Part shown: piece by piece, positions 32,494 through 42,164 of the stretch
Layout: each line of letters begins with the position of its first letter
Position numbering within the stretch: position 1 is the stretch's first letter
Assembly (NCBI GenBank): GCA_002360945.1
Contig: DERO01000007.1
Span: 1-64,000, forward strand
Direction of reading: 5' to 3'
DNA from: Leclercia adecarboxylata
GTDB taxonomy: Bacteria; Pseudomonadota; Gammaproteobacteria; Enterobacterales; Enterobacteriaceae
Length of the DNA stretch: 64,000 nucleotides
Notes under the pieces: generated by a model
Database searches by the model: none
What the model saw: the letters and a program-made list of their open reading frames with translations, nothing else
What the model was told of the DNA's origin: nothing
Position numbers and translations under genes: made by a program

Positions 32494-34092
32494 TCAGTTC
32501 AGCTTCGCCTTCGAGAAATCGCTCCCCATCAGGCTTACGCTGTACCCGCTGACGTTGCTGCGGGTGGCGTAGAAGGTTTTGCCGTTTGCCAGTGCAATCC
32601 ACGGAGCCTGCTGGTAGAAGATCTCCTGCGCCTGGCTGTACAGCTTCGCGCGGGCAGCCGGATCGCTGGTGAGCTTCGCCTTCTGGACCAGGTCATCATA
32701 GCCCTTGTCGCACCAGCGTGCAGCATTGGAACCGGTTTTAATGCTGTCACAGCCCAGCAGCACATCGGCAAAGTTATCCGGGTCGCCGTTATCGGACATC
32801 CAGCCAAACAGTGCGCTGTCGTGCTCGCCTTTGCGCATCCCGGAGAGATACTCGCCCCACTCATAAGAGACGATTTTCGCCTTAATACCCACCTTGGCCC
32901 AGTCGTTCTGGATCATCTCGGCAATGCGGCGCGAGTTCGGGTTATACGGACGCTGCACCGGCATCGACCACAGCGTCACTTCCGCCCCCTGCTCCAGCCC
33001 GGCCTGTTTCAGCAGCGCTTTCGCTTTTTCCGGATCGTAGCCGTAGTCCTTCAGGTCTTTATTAAAGCCCATCATATTCGGCGGGATCGGCGATTTTGCC
33101 ACCGTGCCGGAGCCCATAAACACCGCGTTGATGATCGCATTTTTATCGGTGGCGTAGTTTAGCGCCTGACGCACCAGCACGTTATCAAACGGTTTTTTCT
33201 CAGTATTAAACGCCAGATAGCCGACGTTCAGCGCATCTACCGAGTGCAGGGTCAGGTCTTTGTTATTCTTGATCACGTCAAACTGCACCGGCGATGGCGC
33301 AGGAATGATCTGGCACTCGTTGGTCTGGAGTTTCGCCAGGCGGGTTTCGACGTTCGGGGTGATGGAGAAGATCAGGTGTTTGGTTGGCACCGCGCCATCC
33401 CAGTAGTTCGGGTTCGCCAGATAGCGGATCTGCGAGTCGGTTTTGTACTGCTGCAGCACGTACGGCCCGGTGCCGATCGGCCAGGTGTCCACGTTCTCCG
33501 GGGTGCCTTTTTTCAGCATCGCGTCGGCATATTCCGCAGAGAGTATCGAGGCGAAGTCCATCCCCCAGTCGGCGAGGAACGCGGCATTCGGTTCGCTCAG
33601 CACAAACTGGACGTGGGTATCATCCACCTTCTTCACCTCCTGGATCAGTTTATCCAGGCCAACGTCGTTGAAGTATTCATAGTTGCCCTGCGACACGTTG
33701 TGATACGGATGCTTAGGGTCTTTCTGACGCATCACCGAGAAAATAACGTCATCGGCGTTGAAGTCGCGGGTCGGTTTAAAGAATTTATTGCTGTTGAACT
33801 TCACCCCTTTGCGCAGGGTAAAGGTATAGGTTTTGCCATCCGGCGAGATGGTCCAGGACTCCGCCAGCGACGGCACCGGGGTGTTTTTCACCGGGTCGAA
33901 GTTGATCAGGCGGTTATACAGCACCTGTGAGCTGGCGACAAAGGTCGGGCCTGAGCTGGCGATCTGCGGGTTAAACGACTCAGGCGAGGCCTCTGAGCAG
34001 TAGATAATGGTGTCGTTATTAGCCGCCCATGCGGCACCCGCCGGCAACAGCGCGCTTAATGCCAGCGCGAGGAGAGTTTTCCCTGTAGACAT
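32494..34092 (-). CDS. DppA-like peptide ABC transporter periplasmic binding protein
   Basis: The 532-residue protein has a signal peptide (MSTGKTLLALALSALLPAGAAWA) and a family 5 extracellular solute-binding fold: CSEASPESFNPQIASSGPTF near the mature N-terminus, LAESWTISPDGKTYTFTLRKGVKF, and LLKQAGLEQGAEVTLW. It resembles DppA. No permease or ATPase gene is adjacent, so it is an orphan that may supply a transporter encoded elsewhere. I chose the ATG at 34092 because the signal peptide begins there; in-frame upstream sequence encodes no plausible leader. Confidence 0.88.
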   Translation of the reverse strand: MSTGKTLLALALSALLPAGAAWAANNDTIIYCSEASPESFNPQIASSGPTFVASSQVLYNRLINFDPVKNTPVPSLAESWTISPDGKTYTFTLRKGVKFNSNKFFKPTRDFNADDVIFSVMRQKDPKHPYHNVSQGNYEYFNDVGLDKLIQEVKKVDDTHVQFVLSEPNAAFLADWGMDFASILSAEYADAMLKKGTPENVDTWPIGTGPYVLQQYKTDSQIRYLANPNYWDGAVPTKHLIFSITPNVETRLAKLQTNECQIIPAPSPVQFDVIKNNKDLTLHSVDALNVGYLAFNTEKKPFDNVLVRQALNYATDKNAIINAVFMGSGTVAKSPIPPNMMGFNKDLKDYGYDPEKAKALLKQAGLEQGAEVTLWSMPVQRPYNPNSRRIAEMIQNDWAKVGIKAKIVSYEWGEYLSGMRKGEHDSALFGWMSDNGDPDNFADVLLGCDSIKTGSNAARWCDKGYDDLVQKAKLTSDPAARAKLYSQAQEIFYQQAPWIALANGKTFYATRSNVSGYSVSLMGSDFSKAKLN

Positions 34093-34373
34093 GGTTATTA
34101 CCTGTTTGGATTTATTATTTAGAATAGTAATAACAGCACAGCCCCCTTCCCCTGGCAAATAACGAAACACTATCAGGTTATTCTAAAGCAGTTATTTCCG
34201 CTGATTTTCTCACCACCAGCGGAACAGTGATTTGCCTTAAGGTACATTCAACGTCAAGCACTTTCCGCGCGATCAATGCAGTAAGAAATCGCCCCTTTTG
34301 CCGTCTCTTCTGCCGTTTGCTTGCCCGTAGATTTCGTAAAGTAGACGCGTGAAAAAGTCTATGGGACCAAATC

Positions 34374-35714
34374 GTGGCAAAAACCCTTTTACGCAGCGGC
34401 AATCTTGATGATTTTCAGGCCGTTGGCGGCGGCGGACAGGCCGTATTTGAATCAGCATTGCAAATCCGTGAGGCCCTGCGCCTGCGCAAACAGCAGTCGA
34501 TCGTCGACTGCCTGGCGATCCCGCAGGTCAACGATGAAGGCGACCGGGTAGACTGGTACTCGCCGACCGAAGGCGCGGTGACCAGCTGGAAAGCCGCCGA
34601 CGAAGATGCCCGCTTCCGGGCGCTGCGCCTGCTGGAAAGCACCCTGTCCAGCGTGGAGTCCCTGAGCAAGAAATCGCTCCAGTCGCCAAAAACCGCCCAA
34701 CAGCTGTTTGGTTCCCTGCTCTCTAAAGCGTTCCAGTTCCCGGGGGAAAACTTCCTTTTCCTGGTGGACGGTAAGCCGGTGATCACCTTCTGGGGTTTTG
34801 TGAACCTCAATGAAAATGCGCGCGAGGACATTCTCGACTGCCTGCGCGCCTCCCTGCTACCGGTCCCGATGCCTGCCCCGGTTGTTGAGCCAGAACCCGA
34901 GCCAGAACCGGAACCGGCTATCGTCTTTGAAAAAGCCGATGAACCGCTGGTTGCCGCCCCGGCAACGGTGCATATCACCGCCGACGATCTGTACGAGGCA
35001 CATCCCGCGCCGGTGATGACGGCCAGCGAGCCCGAGCCAGAACCGGCCCCGGTAGTGGTCGCAGCGAAAAAACGCCGCGTTCCGCTGTGGACGCTGCCAG
35101 TCGCCGCCGTCGTGGTTGCCGCCGTGGCCGCCCCGCTGCTGTGGCCGAAGCAGCCTGCAACCGTTGAGCCGGCAAAAGTCGCCGTTGCTGCGCCAGTGGC
35201 AATTGCACCAAAACCGGTGGCCGTCGTCGAGCCTCTGCCGCTGACTTTACCGCTGCATCAGGCGGAAGTGGCTGCCGTGAAAGCCCCGGCCCCGGTCCTC
35301 GCTGAACCGGTGGTGATTACGCCGATCCCGAAAGATGCGATGGTGATGGAGGCCGGTCAGGTGAAATCCGGCTCGACCCGTTTTCTTAACGGCAGCTGGC
35401 GCGCGATGCTGGAGGTGACCGATCCGATCACCGGTAAGCCGCCGTCAGTGCGCTATCAGATCCAGAACAATAAAGGGACTGCCCGCGTCGTTCATGGCGA
35501 CAACGTGGTCTGCCGCGCGGAGGTCTTCTCCGGGCTGCACAGCAACGGTGAGCTGCTGATTAAAACCCGTGGCAACGCCCGGTGCGCCGACGGCTCGCGC
35601 TACCCGATGCCGGACATTACCTGTAAGGCCGGTACCAACGACGTGGCAGAATGCAGCGCGCGCTACGATGCGAAAACCGTGGTTCCATTGACATTCAGGA
35701 AGGCAGGTGCGTGA
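34374..35714 (+). CDS. srfA: SrfA, membrane-anchored subunit of the SrfABC system
   Basis: The 446-residue protein has a soluble N-terminal domain (about residues 1-160), a proline- and glutamate-rich linker (EPEPEPEPEP near residue 180, and again near residue 220), a single strongly hydrophobic segment (LWTLPVAAVVVAAVAAPLLW, near residue 245), a second alanine/proline-rich stretch and a C-terminal domain with FLNGSWRAMLEVTDP and four cysteines. The start is GTG: no in-frame ATG lies near, and MAKTLLRSGN follows directly. It heads a three-gene operon with overlapping srfB and srfC. The product is known in Salmonella as a putative virulence factor of unknown activity. Confidence 0.85.
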   Translation: MAKTLLRSGNLDDFQAVGGGGQAVFESALQIREALRLRKQQSIVDCLAIPQVNDEGDRVDWYSPTEGAVTSWKAADEDARFRALRLLESTLSSVESLSKKSLQSPKTAQQLFGSLLSKAFQFPGENFLFLVDGKPVITFWGFVNLNENAREDILDCLRASLLPVPMPAPVVEPEPEPEPEPAIVFEKADEPLVAAPATVHITADDLYEAHPAPVMTASEPEPEPAPVVVAAKKRRVPLWTLPVAAVVVAAVAAPLLWPKQPATVEPAKVAVAAPVAIAPKPVAVVEPLPLTLPLHQAEVAAVKAPAPVLAEPVVITPIPKDAMVMEAGQVKSGSTRFLNGSWRAMLEVTDPITGKPPSVRYQIQNNKGTARVVHGDNVVCRAEVFSGLHSNGELLIKTRGNARCADGSRYPMPDITCKAGTNDVAECSARYDAKTVVPLTFRKAGA

Positions 35715-38700
35715 TCCTATGCTGGTAAACCTTTGCGACTACAAACAGAGCGTCACGCTGATTGCCAACAGCGGCGTTCAGTTTCTTGATTTTGGCCTGA
35801 CGCCGCAGGACTCCGCCCAGAGCGGACGTTTCGTGCGTAAAACCGCTAACGGCCCCCTGCTGCGCCTGGATTTCGATCTGGTGAATGGCCGCTACACCCT
35901 GCCTGCCGCGGGCGGTGGGCAGCCGGAAGTGGTCAAACCCGAAAGCACCATTTTGCTCCAGCAGTCGCTGGCGGTGCTGGACGGCGTCTGGCTGCCGGTG
36001 CCGTTTTTACGCTTTAACCCGCCGCGTACCTTTGTTGAGGGCCCGGATAACTGGGCGCGGGTGCAGGTGCGCAAGCTGGAGACCCCGGACAACGCCGGGA
36101 ACAGCCACCGCGTGACCCTGGCGCTGGACAGCCAGATTGCCGCCCACGCCACCAGCCCGCTGTCGCCGGTGGAGAACGATATTCTCAACGGCACCCGCTT
36201 CGCGCTGGCCTGGCGCGATGACGAGGTAGCGAACTTCCTCGACCAGACCTGGATTGACGGCTGGCTGCGCGAAGCCTTCACTCAATACGCCGCGGGCGTG
36301 GAGAACCGCGCCGAACGCGATCTCCAGCTGGCGATGCGTAACTTTGAGTACCAGGCGCACTGGCTGAATATTATGGCGATGCTGGGCGAGCAGCTGACGG
36401 TGCCGGAAGTGAAATTTGTCACCCACACCCTCAGCACCCCGGCGATCCCGGTAGATCTGATCCTCGATGTCGGCAACACCCACACCTGCGGCGTGATCAT
36501 TGAAGACCACGGCGATGCCAACGACGGTCTGCGCCAGACCGCCGAGCTGCAGGTGCGCTCCCTGAGCGAACCGCAGTTCCTCAACGAGCCGCTGTTTACC
36601 AGCCGTCTTGAGTTTTCCGAAGCCCGTTTCGGCAAGCAGCACTTCTCGGTGGAGAGCGGTCGCGAAGACGCCTTCGTCTGGCCGTCCATCGTGCGCGTCG
36701 GCGACGAGGCGCGGAAGCTGGCAACCCAGCGTCTGGGCACCGAAGGCAACAGCGGCATCTCCAGCCCGCGCCGCTACCTGTGGGATGAAACCCCGGTGGT
36801 GCAGGACTGGCGCTTCAGCCAGATGAACAGCAAAACCCAGCGCGAACCGCTGGCGACCGCCTTCCCGCTGATGAACCTGATGAACGATGACGGCCAGCCG
36901 CTGTTCACCCTGCCGCAGGATGAGCGTCTGCCGGTCTTCTCGCCGCAGTACAGCCGCAGCACCCTGATGACCCATATGCTCTGCGAACTGCTGGCACAGG
37001 CGCTGGGGCAGATCAACAGCGTTGCCACCCGACTGCGTCTGGGCTTCCCGGCCTCGCCGCGTCAGCTGCGCACCCTGATCCTCACCCTGCCGTCGGCGAT
37101 GCCGAAGCAGGAGCGCGAGATCTTCCGCCGCCGCATGTTCGAAGCCATCGCCATCGTCTGGAAAGCGATGGGCTGGCACCCGCAGGATGACGACTTCTCC
37201 AGCCGTAAGCAGCAGGAGAAGAGCGTGGTGCCGGTGCCGGAGATCCAGATGGAGTGGGACGAAGCCAGCTGCGGCCAGCTGGTGTGGCTCTATAACGAAG
37301 CCATCTCCCATTACAACGGCCAGACCGAAGCCTTCTTCGCGGCCGTGGCACGACCGGATCGCGAGCCGGAGCCAGGCTGTGCACCGGGTCGTGCCCTGCG
37401 CGTGGCCTCGATTGATATCGGCGGCGGCACCACCGACATGGCGATCACCCATTACCAGCTCGACGATGGCTCGGGCAGCAACGTTAAAATCACCCCACAA
37501 CTGCTGTTCCGCGAAGGCTTTAAGGTGGCGGGCGATGACACCCTGCTGGATGTGATCCAGCGCTATGTCCTGCCTGCCCTGCAAACGCAGCTGCAGAAGT
37601 CCGGCATCGCCGACGCCTCGCTGCTGATGGCCTCGCTGTTTGGTGACTCCGGGCGCATCGACACCCAGGCGGTGCTGCGCCAGCAAACGGCGCTGCAGCT
37701 GTTTATGCCGATCGGTCACGCGATCCTCGCCGCCTGGGAAGCCAGCGATATCGACAATCCGCTCGACGGGCTGCACGCCACCTTCGGCGATCTGCTGACC
37801 CGCAAGCCGACGCGCAACGTGATGAACTATCTCCAGCAGGCCATCGAACACGCCCTGCCTGCCGGGTCAGAACCGTTCGACCTGTTCGCCGTGCCGCTGC
37901 ACGTCAACTTCCGCGAGATGCAGGATGCAATGCTGGCCGGGCACTTCACCCTGGCCGCGCCGCTGCATGCGGTGGCGGAGGCGATCTCCCACTACGCCTG
38001 CGATATTCTGCTGATCACCGGGCGTCCGGGCTGTCTGCCGGGCGTCCAGGCACTGATCCGCCATCTGCAGCCGGTGCCGGTCAGCCGGATGGTGTGGCTG
38101 GATAAGTATCGGGTGCATGAGTGGTATCCGTTCAGCCAGCAGGGGCGCATCGGCAATCCGAAATCCACCGCGGCGGTCGGGGCGATGCTCTGTAGCCTGG
38201 CGCTGGATCTGCGTCTGCCGCGCTTTAACTTTAAAGCAGCGGATATCGGGGCCTACTCCACCGTGCGCTATTTGGGCGTGCTGGATAACACCGTTAACAC
38301 CCTGCGCGATGAGAACGTCTGGTATCAGGACATCGACCTCGACAAGCCGGGCGCAAAGCTGGATACCCGCCTGCACTTCCCGCTACGCGGCAACGTCACC
38401 CTCGGTTTCCGTCAGCTGGCGAACGCCCGCTGGCCCGCCACCCCGCTCTATACGCTGAGCATTAACTCGGCGGAGCTGGCGAAATCCATCGCCGGGGACG
38501 GCGTGCTGAACGTGCGCCTGAAGCTGTGCGGCGGCAATAAACAGGATGGCCCGGAAGCCTTTGAGCTGAGCGATGCCTGGCTACAGGACGGCACGCCGGT
38601 GCCGCCCGATGCCCTGACCTTTAAACTGAATACCCTGGCCGACCGCCGACACAGCGGCAGCCACTACTGGATCGACAGCGGGAGCGTATACCTGAAATGA
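35707..38700 (+). CDS. srfB: SrfB, large protein with actin/Hsp70-type ATPase motifs
   Basis: The 997-residue protein belongs to the SrfB family. Three segments resemble the nucleotide-binding motifs of the actin/Hsp70/FtsA superfamily: LILDVGNTHTCGVII around residue 254 (phosphate 1), SIDIGGGTTDMAITHY around residue 570 (phosphate 2) and LLITGRPGCLPGVQALI around residue 768 (adenosine). An ATPase acting with SrfA at the membrane is therefore likely, though unproved. The GTG at 35707 has a good AGGAAGG site and overlaps srfA by 8 bases; an ATG at 35719 is the alternative. It overlaps srfC by 4 bases. Confidence 0.87.
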   Translation: MRDPMLVNLCDYKQSVTLIANSGVQFLDFGLTPQDSAQSGRFVRKTANGPLLRLDFDLVNGRYTLPAAGGGQPEVVKPESTILLQQSLAVLDGVWLPVPFLRFNPPRTFVEGPDNWARVQVRKLETPDNAGNSHRVTLALDSQIAAHATSPLSPVENDILNGTRFALAWRDDEVANFLDQTWIDGWLREAFTQYAAGVENRAERDLQLAMRNFEYQAHWLNIMAMLGEQLTVPEVKFVTHTLSTPAIPVDLILDVGNTHTCGVIIEDHGDANDGLRQTAELQVRSLSEPQFLNEPLFTSRLEFSEARFGKQHFSVESGREDAFVWPSIVRVGDEARKLATQRLGTEGNSGISSPRRYLWDETPVVQDWRFSQMNSKTQREPLATAFPLMNLMNDDGQPLFTLPQDERLPVFSPQYSRSTLMTHMLCELLAQALGQINSVATRLRLGFPASPRQLRTLILTLPSAMPKQEREIFRRRMFEAIAIVWKAMGWHPQDDDFSSRKQQEKSVVPVPEIQMEWDEASCGQLVWLYNEAISHYNGQTEAFFAAVARPDREPEPGCAPGRALRVASIDIGGGTTDMAITHYQLDDGSGSNVKITPQLLFREGFKVAGDDTLLDVIQRYVLPALQTQLQKSGIADASLLMASLFGDSGRIDTQAVLRQQTALQLFMPIGHAILAAWEASDIDNPLDGLHATFGDLLTRKPTRNVMNYLQQAIEHALPAGSEPFDLFAVPLHVNFREMQDAMLAGHFTLAAPLHAVAEAISHYACDILLITGRPGCLPGVQALIRHLQPVPVSRMVWLDKYRVHEWYPFSQQGRIGNPKSTAAVGAMLCSLALDLRLPRFNFKAADIGAYSTVRYLGVLDNTVNTLRDENVWYQDIDLDKPGAKLDTRLHFPLRGNVTLGFRQLANARWPATPLYTLSINSAELAKSIAGDGVLNVRLKLCGGNKQDGPEAFELSDAWLQDGTPVPPDALTFKLNTLADRRHSGSHYWIDSGSVYLK

Positions 38701-40859
38701 CAGCCACGACGACCACAACTCAGGCGTTAATCGGGTGGATCAACACAACGCGCCAGCATGCCCCAATCCTCGACAACGATGCCGACGCCCTGCTGGCAAA
38801 ACTGGCGGTGGCCGACGCACGCGAGCACGCTATTGCGCGGGCGCTGACTGCGGGGAGCACCATCGGATTGTATGGTCACTCCCAGGCGGCAAAAGCCCAC
38901 CTGCTCGCCACCCTGTGCGGCAGTGACAGCCAGCGGATGAACGTCATTGTCGGCCAGCGGACCTTTGACTATTTTTCGCATATCAATCCCGGCCATGCCC
39001 TGACCAACATGGCGTTGCGCTTTAGCCCTAACGCGACAGAGGTCGCTGACGACGCCTTTCCGCTGCGCCTGAGCCTGCTCACCGAGGCCGAACTGGTGCA
39101 GGTCTTCCTCGCCCGCGCCACGCTGCCGGCGGTGGACAAAACCGTGATTGAAGCCCGGCTGGAGAAGTGGCGCGCCCTGCGCCAGCCTCAAAGCGTACCG
39201 GGGATCACCGCTGCCGACGTGGGCACCATTGCCCACTACTGGCGCGATACGGTGCCCGCTGCGGCCCAGCAGATGGACGATGCCCTGTGGCATCAGTTTG
39301 CCCTGCTGCTGCCGTCGCTGGATCTGAGTACCCGCGCCAGCGTCTGGTCGCTGCTGTGGGGCGAGCAGCAGGAGCTGACGCAGCAGTGGCTGAAGCTGGC
39401 GCATATACTGCACCAGACCAGCCATGCGCAACAGCTGGCCGCGCCGCTGAGCCTGCTGGTGGATAATTTTGGCCTGCCGACCGAAGGTTTCCTCACCCGG
39501 GGCGATATCGCCCTGCCGGACGTGCAGCAGGCGGTGCTGCATCCGCTGCACAACGGCGAGCTGCTGAACGCCATCAGCATTCCGCTGGACGTGCTGGCCC
39601 TGCTGACACGCGAGCTGATCCTGCCGGTAGAACACAGCGCCCTGACCGGGGTGGATATCATTGATATTCCGGCCCCGTCGGCCCAGCCGGATTTGCCTCT
39701 GGCCCAGGCCAAACAGCAGTGGCTGCTGGAGCACTATCGCCAGCATCTGCAGCCGGACGTGCTGGTGATCTGCAACGCCACCGCGCATCACGGCCAGACG
39801 GCAAAGACCGCCAGAACGCTGCTCAACTGGGTAAAAGAGACCCAGCCGGGCAACGACGCGGCCCTCCCGGGGCTGGTGTGGGCGATCACCCCGCAGGATG
39901 CGCGCTTTACCCGCCGGACCAACCTCGATGAAGCGGTGCAGCAGCTGCTCGGCAAACCCGGCCAGTACTGGGGCACCCTGCAGGCGCTGGACAGCAGCAG
40001 CATGCAGCGGGTAATCGAATGGCTGTCGCAGGCGACCCTGCCATCCCAGCGCCAGACGCGCCTGCTGGCCTTACGCCAGCGCCATCAGCGCGACCTGCAT
40101 CAGCTGATGCAGGGGTATCTGACGCCATTGACGCAGGATCCTGCCGCCCAGCGCAGCGCCGCCGAAGCGATGGTGCGCGCCCTGCAGGGAAGCGCCGCCC
40201 GTCACGGGGAGCTGCTGGAAGGGTTGCTCCCGCCGCTGCGCGCCTTTGAAACGCTGCTCGCCGTGCAACAGCCGCGCGAAGAGCAGGTTAACGGCCTGTT
40301 TACCGACGCTATCGACCTGTTTGCCGACAGCGCTCAGGATGCCGATGAGATCTGGCAGCCGACGGACAAAGCTCGCCTCGCCCATCAGGTGTGGGTGAAT
40401 CACCTGCGCCAGTGGAGTCGCGACGAAGCCGTCGCCAGCCGTCTGGGTCTGGATAACGCGGTGCTGCAGCAGATCGGCGATGTGCTGGTGATCGCCAGCT
40501 ACCGTCTGAATCTGCTCGCCCAGTTGAAGAAGATTGTCGATACCGATAAAAGCAGCGCCGCGCAGCTGCATGCCGCGCTGGGAAACTTTGTGGGTTGGGT
40601 CGGGTATGCGCAGACGCCAGCCGCTGAGCGCCCTGCCAGCCGGATCCGCAAAGGCCAGCCGGTGTTTGTCACGCCAACGGTCAACAGCAGCGCCCCGCGT
40701 TTAACCCGTCTGGGAGAGCAGCCGGTGCATGCGGCGACAGCTTATGTGTATGACTGGCTGGTGGCCCTGTACACCCAGGCGATTGACAACATTGGGTATC
40801 AGCATCCGCATGATATGACCATGGAAGATCGTAAGGCGTTGCAGGGCTTGCTCGCCTGA
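38697..40859 (+). CDS. srfC: SrfC, putative virulence factor with degenerate P-loop
   Basis: The 720-residue protein is the third member of the SrfABC operon. Near its N-terminus STIGLYGHSQAAKAHLLATL (around residues 54-73) sits where a Walker A would be, but the key residues read G60-H-S-Q-A-A-K66-A, lacking the last glycine and the serine/threonine. A hydrophobic VDIIDIPAP segment near residue 320 is reminiscent of a GTPase switch II (DxxG) strand. The rest is mostly helical and glutamine-rich. This pattern could mean a decayed dynamin-like GTPase; that is a weak inference. A REP pair follows the stop. Confidence 0.85.
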   Translation: MTATTTTTQALIGWINTTRQHAPILDNDADALLAKLAVADAREHAIARALTAGSTIGLYGHSQAAKAHLLATLCGSDSQRMNVIVGQRTFDYFSHINPGHALTNMALRFSPNATEVADDAFPLRLSLLTEAELVQVFLARATLPAVDKTVIEARLEKWRALRQPQSVPGITAADVGTIAHYWRDTVPAAAQQMDDALWHQFALLLPSLDLSTRASVWSLLWGEQQELTQQWLKLAHILHQTSHAQQLAAPLSLLVDNFGLPTEGFLTRGDIALPDVQQAVLHPLHNGELLNAISIPLDVLALLTRELILPVEHSALTGVDIIDIPAPSAQPDLPLAQAKQQWLLEHYRQHLQPDVLVICNATAHHGQTAKTARTLLNWVKETQPGNDAALPGLVWAITPQDARFTRRTNLDEAVQQLLGKPGQYWGTLQALDSSSMQRVIEWLSQATLPSQRQTRLLALRQRHQRDLHQLMQGYLTPLTQDPAAQRSAAEAMVRALQGSAARHGELLEGLLPPLRAFETLLAVQQPREEQVNGLFTDAIDLFADSAQDADEIWQPTDKARLAHQVWVNHLRQWSRDEAVASRLGLDNAVLQQIGDVLVIASYRLNLLAQLKKIVDTDKSSAAQLHAALGNFVGWVGYAQTPAAERPASRIRKGQPVFVTPTVNSSAPRLTRLGEQPVHAATAYVYDWLVALYTQAIDNIGYQHPHDMTMEDRKALQGLLA

Positions 40860-40866
40860 CACTGAC

Positions 40867-40918
40867 GCCTGATGGCGCTACGCTTATCAGGCCTACGGTG
40901 AATCGTAGGCCTGATAAC
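40867..40918. repeat. REP pair downstream of srfC
   Basis: GCCTGATGGCGCTACGC...TATCAGGCCTAC (40867-40896) and an inverted half unit GTAGGCCTGATAAC (40905-40918) form a palindromic element between the convergent srfC and hydrolase genes. Confidence 0.78.
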
Positions 40919-40930
40919 CAAACGGCAACC

Positions 40931-41701
40931 TCACCGGCCCGCCTGTCCCTGCGAGATACATTCAGCCAACGCCTTCGCCAGCGCCGACGGGTTCTCCCAC
41001 GACATCGAATGTCCGGCATCGGGGATGATTTTTACCTCAACCCCCTGCTGACGCATCTCCTCCAGATCGGGATCGGGCTGAGAAAGCTCGCCAAAAATCA
41101 GCCATACCGGGCAAGGTAATTGCAGATAACGCGTGCTCCAGCTGGGCTGTACGCCTTTTACCAGACTAGAGGCACCGCGCCATACCGCCCAGGGGGCACT
41201 GTTTTGCAGGCACCCTTTCCAGGGGGAAGTTTCCGCCTCCAGCATGGCCGGGTAACCGCTACGAACAAAAGCGTCTTCCGTCTGGGCGGCAATGCCCCGG
41301 CTAAACGCGCCACCGCCGGCATGGAAATTAGGTTCTGACACCATCAGCCCCAGCAGACGGCGACCGGCCAGCTCTGCCGTTTCGATCGCAATACTGCCGC
41401 CCATGCTGTGCCCGTACAGCCAGAATGAGGTGATGGCTAAATGATTAAGCAGCTCGATGACCACCTGCGCCTGCGCCGATGTTTGATAGCTGTAAGTTTC
41501 GGGTTTATCGCTGTAACCACTGCCCGGCAGATCGATAAGAATGGCCCGACGGGAACCGAACAGAGGGTCGCAAACGATACGGGGATATTCGTAAGAAGAG
41601 GCACAGCCAAGACCGTGGATAAATACCAGTGGTTCGCCCTGTCCGGGCAGTTCCTGCCAGTGCACCGTGCAGCGAGCCTGTTGCGAATAAAAGCTGTTCA
41701 T
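40931..41701 (-). CDS. Alpha/beta-fold hydrolase
   Basis: The 256-residue protein has the alpha/beta hydrolase pattern: oxyanion HGLGCASS near residue 30, ILIDLPGSGYSDKP near residue 55, nucleophile elbow GHSMGG near residue 102, and catalytic histidine in PDAGHSMSWENP near residue 235. The ATG at 41701 follows AAAGGAG at 5-base spacing; an in-frame GTG two codons upstream is less likely. Substrate is not predictable. It is a single gene between srfC and ortT. Confidence 0.87.
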   Translation of the reverse strand: MNSFYSQQARCTVHWQELPGQGEPLVFIHGLGCASSYEYPRIVCDPLFGSRRAILIDLPGSGYSDKPETYSYQTSAQAQVVIELLNHLAITSFWLYGHSMGGSIAIETAELAGRRLLGLMVSEPNFHAGGGAFSRGIAAQTEDAFVRSGYPAMLEAETSPWKGCLQNSAPWAVWRGASSLVKGVQPSWSTRYLQLPCPVWLIFGELSQPDPDLEEMRQQGVEVKIIPDAGHSMSWENPSALAKALAECISQGQAGR

Positions 41702-41770
41702 TAGCACTCCTTTCAGATGACTGTGTATTTATACAGCCCATCACAGAGGAATACCATTGCCAGATTTTAT

Positions 41771-41802
41771 AGGCCGGATAAGGTGCTGGCACCGCATCCG
41801 GC
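41771..41802. repeat. REP-type palindrome
   Basis: AGGCCGGATAAGGTGC followed by TGGCACCGCATCCGGC, an inverted repeat next to the ortT terminator. Confidence 0.7.
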
Positions 41803-41827
41803 AAAAAGCCGCGCAGAGGCGGCTTTT
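41803..41827 (-). terminator. Rho-independent terminator of ortT
   Basis: On the minus strand AAAAGCCGC pairs with GCGGCTTTT around a short loop, ending in TTTTTG. The stem overlaps the ortT stop codon. Confidence 0.75.
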
Positions 41828-41999
41828 AGAAGAGAGAAATCAGCAGCGCGACCGGAAAACTCATCGGCCAGGTGGAGCCCACCAGAAAGGCGCTCAGGAA
41901 GCGAATGCGTTTACGATCTTTGGAGAGAAACCAGGTGATAAGTGCACTGATAGCCGCCATGACGGCGTAAAACATTAACATCTTCTGGTACAACGTCAT
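41826..41999 (-). CDS. ortT: GhoT/OrtT-family small membrane toxin OrtT (YdcX)
   Basis: The 57-residue protein has two hydrophobic helices separated by a basic loop (FLSKDRKRIRFLSAFLVG) and ends PVALLISLF. This is the GhoT/OrtT pattern, and length and neighbours identify OrtT. In E. coli it is an orphan toxin that damages the inner membrane and aids stress survival when metabolism is blocked; no antitoxin partner is adjacent here either. The ATG at 41999 gives the family length; a GTG three codons upstream is possible. Confidence 0.88.
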   Translation of the reverse strand: MTLYQKMLMFYAVMAAISALITWFLSKDRKRIRFLSAFLVGSTWPMSFPVALLISLF

Positions 42000-42129
42000 C
42001 CCAATCACCCAATCTGCTGTTCATTAACCGCGCGCAATATGCGGCAAAAGTTGAGACAGATCAAGTTTTTTGTTACAAATTAACCACATATATCCTATGG
42101 TTAATAACAATAGAGTAGTTTCTATAACT

Positions 42130-42153
42130 AAAAGGGCCGCGCTATGCGGCCCT
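42130..42153 (-). terminator. Rho-independent terminator of the 25-residue gene
   Basis: On the minus strand AGGGCCGC pairs perfectly with GCGGCCCT around ATAGC and runs into TTTAG. It lies 12 bases after the small gene stop codon. Confidence 0.8.
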
Positions 42154-42164
42154 GCTTTCCGGGA

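Noticed and set aside
34250..34330. Possible sigma-28 promoter upstream of srfA (TAAG then GCCGTCTC)
   Set aside because: The spacing is 14 and the -10 differs at several positions, so the match is no better than chance, although srfABC has been linked to the flagellar regulon in Salmonella.
36007..37851. 614-codon minus-strand frame within srfB
   Set aside because: Antisense shadow of the SrfB frame; composition is unnatural and there is no ribosome-binding site or domain.
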